DNA of 10,166 nucleotides from Bacteroidales bacterium (GTDB taxonomy: Bacteria; Bacteroidota; Bacteroidia; Bacteroidales; UBA7960), in assembly GCA_007125275.1 (NCBI GenBank), contig SLDN01000072.1, positions 1 to 10,166 of the forward strand, written 5' to 3'. The first letter of the stretch is position 1. Every line of letters begins with the position of its first letter. The notes below the pieces were generated by a model. It was not told the DNA's origin, searched no databases, and was given only the letters and a program-made list of their open reading frames with translations. Shown here one piece after another: positions 1 to 6,574 of this stretch. Both the position numbers and the translations under genes were made by a program.

Positions 1-166
1 CGTCGTAATGGCTAAGATGCCTGTCGGCCGATAGTTCATGCTGCACATACAAAAAAATGAGGATGGCCGCAGCCAGACCAACCGACAAACCTGCAATGTT
101 TATCAATGAATACAAAACATTCTTTTTCAGGTTTCTAAGGGCTATCAGGAAATAGTTTCTAAACAT
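1..166 (-). CDS. ABC transporter permease, FtsX/MacB type (N-terminal 55 residues only)
   Basis: The minus strand is open from an ATG at 166-164 to the window edge, so the gene is cut and only its N-terminus is visible. The translation begins MFRNYFLIALRNLKKN and continues with a hydrophobic stretch (about residues 19-42) containing INIAGLSVGLAAAI. This is the usual opening of Bacteroidota MacB/FtsX-like permeases: a short cytoplasmic helix with the ALRNLKKN motif, then the first membrane segment. After the helix comes QHELSADR, where the large periplasmic domain would start. Such permeases pair with a MacB/LolD-like ATPase to export peptides or drugs or to move lipoproteins; the substrate cannot be told from this fragment. 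It is transcribed away from sodB. A degenerate heptamer array lies directly upstream of its start. The family call is firm, the function open. Confidence 0.85.
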   Translation of the reverse strand, partial: MFRNYFLIALRNLKKNVLYSLINIAGLSVGLAAAILIFLYVQHELSADRHLSHYD

Positions 167-187
167 CTGTATTTGCTTTGTTACATG

Positions 188-309
188 TTGCTGGTTACAA
201 TTTCTAATTTCTAATTGCTGGTTTCTGGTTTCTAATATCTAATTTCTAATTTCTAATTTCCAACCCCTAACTTCCATATAACCCTTAATTTCCAACTTCG
301 AACTTCCAG
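188..309. repeat. Degenerate heptanucleotide tandem array, unit TTTCTAA
   Basis: About 17 units of seven bases run through this stretch with little phase loss. Clear copies of TTTCTAA start at 201, 208, 229, 243 and 250. Variants include TTTCTGG (222), TATCTAA (236), TTTCCAA (257 and 289), CCCCTAA (264) and CTTCGAA (296). The array decays towards the right end. It begins 21 bases upstream of the minus-strand permease start and so would lie in that gene's leader. Short heptamer arrays like this occur in intergenic DNA of Bacteroidota; whether they act or only slip during replication is unknown. Confidence 0.85.
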
Positions 310-325
310 CTTTTTTGTTTCGGTA

Positions 326-333
326 CAAAGGTC
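326..333 (-). promoter_or_regulatory. Candidate -7 box for the minus-strand permease
   Basis: On the minus strand the bases read GACCTTTG followed by TACC. This matches seven of the eight positions of the Bacteroidota -7 consensus TAnnTTTG. A TTG lies upstream, but only about 14 bases away, which is shorter than usual. If used, transcription would start near 319 and the whole heptamer array would be in the leader. Inference only. Confidence 0.3.
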
Positions 334-390
334 AAGCCCTGTGTGTACAATATTTCCGCTGTTGTGCAAACATTGTTATTTATTTTAGCA

Positions 391-421
391 AAAAGCGTGC
401 AATGTTTTTTACAACGCTTTT
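391..421. repeat. Perfect 8-bp inverted repeat (possible hairpin)
   Basis: AAAAGCGT at 391-398 is the exact reverse complement of ACGCTTTT at 414-421. Between them TGT (403-405) can pair with ACA (411-413), leaving a T-rich loop. The A-tract on one side and T-tract on the other give it the look of a weak bidirectional terminator between the two divergent genes. However, the stem has only three G-C pairs. Its role is not established. Confidence 0.45.
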
Positions 422-460
422 ATACAGTGCCTTAGATATTTACACCAGCAATAAACATCT

Positions 461-534
461 GACAAGGCCTGCGGTTTGCTCCGGCCGGTTGCACCAAAGC
501 GAACACCCTTGTCCGCTTTCGCACAAAGCAGGTC
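461..534 (+). other. Intergenic element able to form a two-stem structure with an alternative pairing
   Basis: An outer stem pairs 466-472 with 528-534 (one G-U) and continues, after a GG bulge, with 475-478 against 524-527. Inside it, 496-505 pairs with 510-519 (nine of ten positions) around a CCCT loop, and a CCGGCCGG palindrome sits at 481-488. A competing perfect 7-base inverted repeat, GACAAGG (461-467) with CCTTGTC (507-513), excludes the inner hairpin. No known RNA family is recognised. The region is more GC-rich than its surroundings and lies upstream of the sodB promoter candidate. Confidence 0.4.
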
Positions 535-564
535 GGGCCAAATATGGGTCAATATCCTGAATAA

Positions 565-588
565 TTGTTGAACACTTTGCGGGCTTAT
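565..588 (+). promoter_or_regulatory. Upstream block shared with sufB (copy 1, sodB side)
   Basis: The block reads TTGTT-G-AACA-C-TTTG-C-GGGCTTAT. The copy upstream of sufB at 4921-4943 lacks the G after TTGTT and has T for C at the two single-base positions; everything else is identical. The block overlaps the candidate -33 element of sodB. A shared activator or repressor site is the simplest reading, but which protein binds is unknown. Confidence 0.5.
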
Positions 589-607
589 CGATTTTTTCTT
601 AACTTAG
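576..607 (+). promoter_or_regulatory. Candidate sodB promoter (-33 TTTG, -7 TAACTTAG)
   Basis: TTTG at 576-579 is followed after 20 bases by TAACTTAG at 600-607. The latter fits seven of eight positions of TAnnTTTG, and the spacing is what is expected for the Bacteroidota housekeeping sigma factor. Transcription would begin near 614, leaving a leader of roughly 27 bases before the ATG at 641. Confidence 0.5.
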
Positions 608-640
608 CAATCATTGTCTAAACCCAAAAAAATCATCACT

Positions 641-1216
641 ATGAAACATTCATTACCCAAGCTACCTTATTCGCCTGAGGCACTTGAGCCGCACATCTCT
701 AAAAAGACCATAGAATATCATTATGGCAAGCACCACATGACTTATGTGCAAAAGTTAAATGATCTGACACCCGGCACTCCTTTTGAGGAAGCAGGCCTTG
801 AGGCTATCATCATGAAGGCCGAGGGTGGTATTTTTAACAATGCAGCCCAGGTCTGGAACCACACTTTTTACTGGGAAAGCTTTTCTGCTGACGGTGGCGG
901 CAAGCCTGAAGGAGCCTTGCTGGATGCGATCAACAAGGACTTTGGCTCTTTTGAGAAATTTCAGGACGCCTTCAGCACAGCTGCAACAACCCTGTTTGGC
1001 TCAGGCTGGGCCTGGTTGGTCAAAAACCCTGATGGCAGCCTGGAGATCGTACAAAAAAGCAATGCCGGCAACCCGCTGCGCGATGGCAAAACACCCCTGC
1101 TCACCTGCGATGTGTGGGAACACGCCTATTATCTGGACTACCAAAACAGGCGCCCGGAGCATATCGCCGCCTTCTGGAAGCTCGTTGACTGGCAAAAAGT
1201 GGCCAAAAGACTATAA
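641..1216 (+). CDS. sodB: Superoxide dismutase, iron type (Fe/Mn family)
   Basis: The enzyme converts superoxide to oxygen and hydrogen peroxide in the cytoplasm. From the ATG at 641 the product is 191 residues, matching the usual length of bacterial FeSOD (about 192). A TTG at 614 would add nine residues not seen in the family, so 641 was chosen. The N-terminal helical domain carries H27 (in EYHYGKHH) and H74 (in QVWNHTFYW). The C-terminal alpha/beta domain carries D157 and H161 (in DVWEHAYYLDYQNRR). These are the four metal ligands. Q70 in NNAAQVWNH is the second-sphere glutamine typical of Fe enzymes; Mn enzymes place their glutamine in the C-terminal domain instead. Cambialistic activity, known in Bacteroides and Porphyromonas, cannot be excluded. 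It appears to be monocistronic, with its own promoter and a long spacer after it. No frameshift or missing residue is seen. Confidence 0.97.
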   Translation: MKHSLPKLPYSPEALEPHISKKTIEYHYGKHHMTYVQKLNDLTPGTPFEEAGLEAIIMKAEGGIFNNAAQVWNHTFYWESFSADGGGKPEGALLDAINKDFGSFEKFQDAFSTAATTLFGSGWAWLVKNPDGSLEIVQKSNAGNPLRDGKTPLLTCDVWEHAYYLDYQNRRPEHIAAFWKLVDWQKVAKRL

Positions 1217-1253
1217 TCAGCAACAATCCTTTTGAAATTCATTGGGCTAAAAA

Positions 1254-1281
1254 ACGTTAAACGCACGTTAAATATTGTTAA
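1254..1281 (+). promoter_or_regulatory. Three phased GTTAA direct repeats, candidate OmpR-family binding site
   Basis: GTTAA occurs at 1256-1260, 1267-1271 and 1277-1281, with start-to-start spacings of 11 and 10 bases. The first two are part of a perfect ACGTTAAA repeat (1254-1261 and 1265-1272). Direct half-sites one helical turn apart are the usual architecture for winged-helix OmpR/PhoB regulators. The group lies about 28 bases before the candidate -7 box at 1309, upstream of the kinase/regulator genes. Autoregulation is an inference. Confidence 0.4.
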
Positions 1282-1308
1282 GCGGGCTGTTTGACCTATT
1301 TTCCCGTT

Positions 1309-1316
1309 TATTTTTG
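1309..1316 (+). promoter_or_regulatory. Candidate -7 box for the kinase/regulator/cyclase-like unit
   Basis: TATTTTTG is a perfect match to TAnnTTTG. The nearest TTTG upstream (1290-1293) is only 15 bases away, so the -33 element is weak or the promoter depends on an activator, perhaps bound at 1254-1281. Initiation near 1323 would give a leader of about 205 bases carrying the heptamer array and two hairpins. Confidence 0.4.
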
Positions 1317-1330
1317 TAGATAACCTTGCC

Positions 1331-1393
1331 GATTGACGATTGACGATTGACGATTGACGATTGACGATTGAGGATTGAGGATTGACGATTGAG
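1331..1393. repeat. Heptanucleotide tandem array, nine copies of GATTGAC/GATTGAG
   Basis: Nine uninterrupted 7-base units occupy exactly 63 bases. Units 1-5 and 8 are GATTGAC; units 6, 7 and 9 are GATTGAG. Such near-perfect repetition implies recent expansion and a high chance of length variation between strains. The array lies between the candidate -7 box and the kinase start and is not part of a credible reading frame, so copy number would alter leader length rather than a protein. Confidence 0.95.
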
Positions 1394-1440
1394 TACAAGC
1401 TCGACGGAAGACAACGCAATTGCATTGCTCCTGAGTGATG

Positions 1441-1515
1441 GGCACCCATCTCCCTTGGAAGAGGTGCCGGGGGTGAGTGCAAATGAACGACTGTAGACAC
1501 AGGGCTGACCTGTGT
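1441..1515 (+). repeat. Leader repeat element with two hairpins just before the kinase start
   Basis: GGCACC (1441-1446) pairs with GGTGCC (1463-1468), and TCT (1449-1451) pairs with AGA (1460-1462) inside it. The core TCTCCCTTGGAAGAGG followed by a GGGGGTGAG tract resembles a dispersed intergenic repeat seen in many Bacteroidota genomes (from memory, not searched). A second perfect hairpin pairs ACACAGG (1497-1503) with CCTGTGT (1509-1515) across a 5-base loop. It ends 12 bases before the start codon at 1528, so it could affect ribosome access. Confidence 0.55.
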
Positions 1516-1527
1516 GCCAAAATATAT

Positions 1528-3138
1528 ATGAAAAAAAGATTTATCATACTTGTCATCATTGCAATCAGCCTCTCTTTGATGGGTTTGCTCGGCATTCAGC
1601 TTTACTGGATCCGCAATGCTATAGCCATCAAAGAGATAAATTTTGATCGTAGCGTTGGTGAAGCAGCGACCAGGGCCATCTATCGCTTCAACAAACATGA
1701 GCTTGCACGCAAACTAAGCATGCAGCACGAGCGGAACCAGAGTCTGACTCAATACAACCACATCATTGATTCACTCAACCGCATCCATTACAACCAGGTC
1801 TTCGCCCAATATTCTGAACAGATGGCTTATTCTGAAGAGGAGGATTTCTTCTCCCTCAGAAGGCCGGAAAGCAGACCTACCGGCGAGATGCCGGAAGGCC
1901 GCGTTGACCTCGATTATTCATCCGGGTACAGATATTATCCCAGAGGCTCAGGCTATCTTCCGGATACGCGTACAGGCTTTCGCACTGACCCCTTCAGCGC
2001 ATTTTTTGAAAGGAGCAGGTTTATCAATGACTTTTTCGATGACTTGTTTTCAAACAAATTTGCTTTCCAGGTAACTGATGAAGAAAGCATTGCCTCGCTC
2101 GATTCGCTGATCTCTTATGAATTGCAATTGCAGCACATCAAAACGCCTTACGAGTTCGGCATTTATCACCCGCAAAGACATGCACTGTTAACCGAAAAAA
2201 CCGGCCGGCACTCACAGGAACTGCTGAAAAGCCCTTATGCCTTTCATCTTTTCCCCAACGATCTTTTCATTAACCCCGAGTACCTTTTGCTGCATTTCCC
2301 ACAACAGGACAGATACATCCTTTCTCAGATGAATGCGATGATGGGCGCTTCCTTGCTGCTGTTGCTTATCCTCATTTCTTCTTTTGCATTCACAATAATC
2401 ATCATTTTCAGGCAAAAGAAACTTTCTGTGATGAAGAATGACTTCATCAACAACATGACGCACGAGCTTAAAACGCCTATATCCACCATTTCACTGGCCT
2501 GCCAGGCGCTTAACGACCAGGATGTGCAAAAGTCAGAACCCCTCTACCAGAGCTACATCAAAGTAATCAATGAAGAGAATGACCGTCTCGGGTTGCTTAC
2601 CGAAAGGGTGCTGCAAACCGCTTTGATCGAAAACGCAGGGTTAAGGCTCAAGGTTACAGGGTTTGACCTGCACGAACTCGTTGAGGGCGCCATAGACAAA
2701 CTCAAACTGCAGGTTGAGGCACGCCACGGCAAGATCAACACCTCGCTGGGCGCCCAATACAGTTTTGTTAAAGGCGACAAAGTGCATCTTACGAATGTAT
2801 TTACCAACCTGATTGACAACGCCAATAAATATTCGCCCAACGCTCCGAAAATCTCTGTAAGTACTGAAAACACTGACAAAGGTGTGCTTGTACATATCGA
2901 CGATAAAGGAATTGGAATAAATCGTGTAAATCAAAAGAAAATTTTTGATAACTTGTACCGCGTTTCCACAGGAAACATTCACGACGTAAAAGGCTTTGGC
3001 TTAGGGCTTAGCTACGTGAAAGCCATCATAGAAAAACACGATGGAAGCATTTCACTGGAAAGCGAACAAAACAAAGGCTCACGTTTTACCGTTTTCATAC
3101 CGTTCGGGTACGACGGCAACGCGCCAACCATGAACTAA
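1528..3138 (+). CDS. rprX: Membrane sensor histidine kinase, RprX-like
   Basis: The 536-residue kinase senses an unknown signal across the inner membrane and phosphorylates the regulator encoded 14 bases downstream. Segment 1 is hydrophobic (residues 5-27, ending GIQLYWI). A roughly 245-residue extracytoplasmic region follows, then a second membrane helix (273-294). The HisKA helix carries phospho-acceptor H312 in THELKTPI. The ATPase domain shows the N box (NLIDNANKY, N427 and N431), the G1 box (D459, G461 and G463 in DDKGIGI), the F box (F473) and the G2 box (GFGLGLS, 489-495). All catalytic motifs are intact. The ATG at 1528 was chosen because the signal-anchor starts at once. An upstream in-frame ATG at 1477 would add 17 residues translated from the hairpin element. 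The gene symbol rests on resemblance to Bacteroides RprX and on the RprY-like partner; orthology is likely but not proven. Residues 100-155 are rich in Tyr, Arg, Glu and Pro. Confidence 0.9.
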   Translation: MKKRFIILVIIAISLSLMGLLGIQLYWIRNAIAIKEINFDRSVGEAATRAIYRFNKHELARKLSMQHERNQSLTQYNHIIDSLNRIHYNQVFAQYSEQMAYSEEEDFFSLRRPESRPTGEMPEGRVDLDYSSGYRYYPRGSGYLPDTRTGFRTDPFSAFFERSRFINDFFDDLFSNKFAFQVTDEESIASLDSLISYELQLQHIKTPYEFGIYHPQRHALLTEKTGRHSQELLKSPYAFHLFPNDLFINPEYLLLHFPQQDRYILSQMNAMMGASLLLLLILISSFAFTIIIIFRQKKLSVMKNDFINNMTHELKTPISTISLACQALNDQDVQKSEPLYQSYIKVINEENDRLGLLTERVLQTALIENAGLRLKVTGFDLHELVEGAIDKLKLQVEARHGKINTSLGAQYSFVKGDKVHLTNVFTNLIDNANKYSPNAPKISVSTENTDKGVLVHIDDKGIGINRVNQKKIFDNLYRVSTGNIHDVKGFGLGLSYVKAIIEKHDGSISLESEQNKGSRFTVFIPFGYDGNAPTMN

Positions 3139-3152
3139 TCAAAAAAATAGCT

Positions 3153-3869
3153 ATGGACAAGCCTCAGATTAAAATTTTGCTGGCCGAAGATGATCATAAT
3201 CTCGGCACCATTCTGAAAGCATACCTGGAAGCCAAAGGCTACCCTACAACCTTATGTCCGGACGGGCAACAGGCGTATGATGCTTTCATTGAAGAAAATT
3301 TTAACTTCTGCATCCTGGATGTGATGATGCCCGTAAAAGACGGGTTTTCTCTTGCAAAAGACATCCGGAAGGTCGATAAAACAGTGCCAATACTGTTTCT
3401 AACCGCCAAAAACATGCAGGAAGACATCCTGGAAGGATTAAAAATAGGCGCTGATGACTACATGACCAAGCCCTTCAGCATGGAGGAGCTGCTGCTGCGC
3501 ATCACCGCCATACACCGCCGCACCTATTTCGAAAAACCCGGAGACTCCGACAAAACATTCTTCAAAATCGGGAATTATAGTTTTGATTATGCACGGCAGA
3601 TCCTGAAAATTAATGAGGAAGAGCAGAAGCTAACCTCAAAGGAAGCCCAACTCCTGAAAATGCTTTGCGACAGAACCAACTACATCCTCGAAAGATCGGA
3701 AGCCCTGACAAAAATATGGCTTGACGATAACTACTTCAATGCCAGAAGCATGGATGTATATATCGCCAAGTTGCGGAAGTACCTGAAGGACGACCCGGAG
3801 GTGGAACTGATCAATATTCACGGAAAAGGCTTCAAGCTGCTTGTCAACAAAGATGATGATGACGAATAA
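3153..3869 (+). CDS. rprY: Two-component response regulator, OmpR/PhoB family, RprY-like
   Basis: This cytoplasmic transcription factor is presumably phosphorylated by the adjacent kinase. At 238 residues it has the normal length for the family. The receiver domain (about 5-122) has the acidic pocket E12, D13 and D14, phospho-acceptor D56 in CILDVMMP, T84 in LFLTAKN and K106 in MTKPFSMEEL; all are conserved. The winged-helix DNA-binding domain (about 135-235) contains LTSKEAQLLKML, a recognition-helix region with ARSMDVYIAKLRKYL and the wing INIHGKGFKLLV. The segments LLAEDDHNLG and EDILEGLKIGADDYMTKPFSMEEL closely resemble Bacteroides and Porphyromonas RprY as I recall them, hence the symbol. 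RprY has been linked there to oxidative stress and sodium metabolism, which suits the sodB and suf neighbours. It starts 14 bases after the kinase stop and ends 14 bases before the next gene, consistent with one transcript. Its targets cannot be told from the sequence, though the GTTAA repeats at 1254-1281 are a candidate. Confidence 0.93.
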   Translation: MDKPQIKILLAEDDHNLGTILKAYLEAKGYPTTLCPDGQQAYDAFIEENFNFCILDVMMPVKDGFSLAKDIRKVDKTVPILFLTAKNMQEDILEGLKIGADDYMTKPFSMEELLLRITAIHRRTYFEKPGDSDKTFFKIGNYSFDYARQILKINEEEQKLTSKEAQLLKMLCDRTNYILERSEALTKIWLDDNYFNARSMDVYIAKLRKYLKDDPEVELINIHGKGFKLLVNKDDDDE

Positions 3870-3883
3870 TCGCATGTAAGTAT

Positions 3884-4903
3884 ATGCACCCTATTCAACC
3901 CGGATTATTTCCAGGCATCTACGACCTGAAGAAAGTATGGCTACCCGATCGCTTTCAAGGCAACCGGAAACGCAAAAACTACTTCGAAGGCTGGTATTTG
4001 AAGAACGTCTGTGCAAAAGGAGAAAACACCATTTCCTTCATCCCCGGCATTTCTCTTACCGATGGCGACCACCACGCATTTGTTCAGGTGATCAACGGAA
4101 AAACCGGAAAAACCTGGTACTTCAGATACCCGGCCGAAGAATTTTCCTTTTCAAAAAACACCTTTGCCGCCAAAATAGGAAACAACTTTTTCTCAGCCAA
4201 CCAGCTGAAAGTCGACCTCAAGTCAGAAACAGACCACATCACAGGCGAACTGAACTTTGACCAACAGGTTTCGTATCCCGCCACACTGAAAAGACCGGGG
4301 ATCATGGGCTGGTACCGCTACGTGCCTTTTATGGAATGTTACCACGGCGTGGTCAGCCTTAACCATCACATCCGTGGAGCAGTGACCATCAACGGCCAGC
4401 AGGTCAACTTCAACCAGGGCAAGGGATACATTGAAAAAGACTGGGGCTCCTCCATGCCTCAAAGCTGGATATGGATGCAGTCTAACCACTTTCAGCAGGA
4501 AAATACCTCCTTTATGCTTTCTGTAGCCCGAATACCCTGGATCGGGAAAACCTTCACAGGCTTCCTGGGGTTTTTTCTTCACAAAGGTCAACAGTATCAC
4601 TTCGCTACCTATACCGGTGCGAAGATCAGCGAACTCCACAGGAGCGGCAACAATGTGGGCATTGAGATAAAAACCAATGCTTTCACAGTCAAAATCAGCG
4701 GCGAACAAAGAAAGATGTCCGGCACGGAAAAAGGCGCACTGAAGGCGCCTGTTCAAGGCCAGATGGACAGGGTTATACATGAATGCATCGACTCTAAGAT
4801 TAACATAACACTTGCCAACAAAAAAGATGAAGTCATCTTTTCCGGAACAGGCATCAATGCCGGCCTTGAAATGGTTGGCGATACTTCCCTGCTGATACCT
4901 TAA
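3884..4903 (+). CDS. Tocopherol cyclase-family protein (VTE1-like)
   Basis: The 339-residue product has the hallmarks of the tocopherol cyclase family: YFEGWYLK at residues 33-40 and a GYIEKDWGSSMPQSWIWMQS block at 181-200, both near-invariant in plant VTE1 and cyanobacterial homologues. In chloroplasts and cyanobacteria the enzyme closes the chromanol ring of vitamin E. Many non-photosynthetic bacteria carry homologues of unknown reaction, so the family is clear but the substrate is not. A prenylated quinol is only a guess; menaquinol would be the available candidate in Bacteroidota. There is no signal peptide or membrane segment; the protein is predicted to be a beta-rich lipocalin-like barrel pair. 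It begins 14 bases after the response regulator stop, so it is probably co-transcribed with the kinase/regulator pair and may be under their control. The minus-strand frame covering 4223-4930 is a shadow of this gene. Confidence 0.85.
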   Translation: MHPIQPGLFPGIYDLKKVWLPDRFQGNRKRKNYFEGWYLKNVCAKGENTISFIPGISLTDGDHHAFVQVINGKTGKTWYFRYPAEEFSFSKNTFAAKIGNNFFSANQLKVDLKSETDHITGELNFDQQVSYPATLKRPGIMGWYRYVPFMECYHGVVSLNHHIRGAVTINGQQVNFNQGKGYIEKDWGSSMPQSWIWMQSNHFQQENTSFMLSVARIPWIGKTFTGFLGFFLHKGQQYHFATYTGAKISELHRSGNNVGIEIKTNAFTVKISGEQRKMSGTEKGALKAPVQGQMDRVIHECIDSKINITLANKKDEVIFSGTGINAGLEMVGDTSLLIP

Positions 4904-4920
4904 ACATAATGCCATCCGGC

Positions 4921-4943
4921 TTGTTAACATTTTGTGGGCTTAT
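4921..4943 (+). promoter_or_regulatory. Upstream block shared with sodB (copy 2, sufB side)
   Basis: The block reads TTGTT-AACA-T-TTTG-T-GGGCTTAT. It matches the sodB copy (565-588) at 21 positions, with two C/T changes and one deleted G. It starts 18 bases after the cyclase-like gene stop and lies 24 bases before the candidate -7 box of sufB, against 11 bases in the sodB promoter, so its distance to the start site differs by about one helical turn. Confidence 0.5.
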
Positions 4944-4967
4944 ATTAAATAAGAAAGCAAGGTTTCA

Positions 4968-4975
4968 TATCTTTG
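4968..4975 (+). promoter_or_regulatory. Candidate -7 box of the suf operon
   Basis: TATCTTTG followed by CAC is a perfect TAnnTTTG box in a typical Bacteroidota promoter context. The nearest TTTG upstream (4931-4934) is 33 bases away, too far for a normal -33 element, so activator dependence is possible. Initiation near 4982 gives a leader of about 75 bases before sufB. Confidence 0.55.
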
Positions 4976-4982
4976 CACTGCA

Positions 4983-5001
4983 ATTTAAATTTAATCCAAA
5001 T
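4983..5001 (+). promoter_or_regulatory. 19-bp inverted repeat at the suf transcription start, candidate Fur-type operator
   Basis: ATTTAAATT, a central T and AATCCAAAT form a 9-1-9 inverted repeat with seven of nine pairs matching. The 9-1-9 layout and the position over the expected start site suit a Fur-family repressor, and suf operons are commonly iron-repressed. The local AT richness makes a chance match possible, and the bases are not a close copy of the E. coli Fur box. Confidence 0.3.
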
Positions 5002-5055
5002 AAGATTTGCATCCATTTACCCGCGGGGGTTTACAGATATTTAAAGCATTAGTAA

Positions 5056-6504
<1,449 letters not shown>

Positions 6505-6574
6505 CACTTTCAAGAAATATTTTGATGCAACACCAAATCGTAAAAAGCAATAATCAACCATAAAAAGAAAGCTG

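Noticed and set aside
315..560. An 81-residue open frame on the + strand
   Set aside because: The start is not supported, the composition is not protein-like, no family is recognised, and it runs through the inverted repeats at 391-421 and 461-534.
614..640. TTG start giving a nine-residue SOD extension
   Set aside because: The ATG at 641 matches the family N-terminus, and the candidate promoter would place the transcript start at about 614.
1217..1260. Intrinsic terminator after sodB
   Set aside because: No GC-rich stem followed by a T-run could be found in the bases after the stop.
1331..1393. Possible CRISPR array
   Set aside because: The units are 7 bases with no spacers and no cas genes nearby; it is a simple tandem repeat.
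1477..1527. N-terminal extension of the histidine kinase
   Set aside because: The 17 extra residues come from the hairpin element and are polar, whereas the signal-anchor helix begins directly after the ATG at 1528.
1138..1698. A 186-residue minus-strand frame
   Set aside because: It overlaps the sodB end and the kinase start and translates the heptamer array into a repetitive SSIVNRQ tract; it is a shadow frame.
4223..4930. A 235-residue minus-strand frame opposite the cyclase-like gene
   Set aside because: The + strand frame carries strong family motifs; the minus frame has none and is explained by codon bias.
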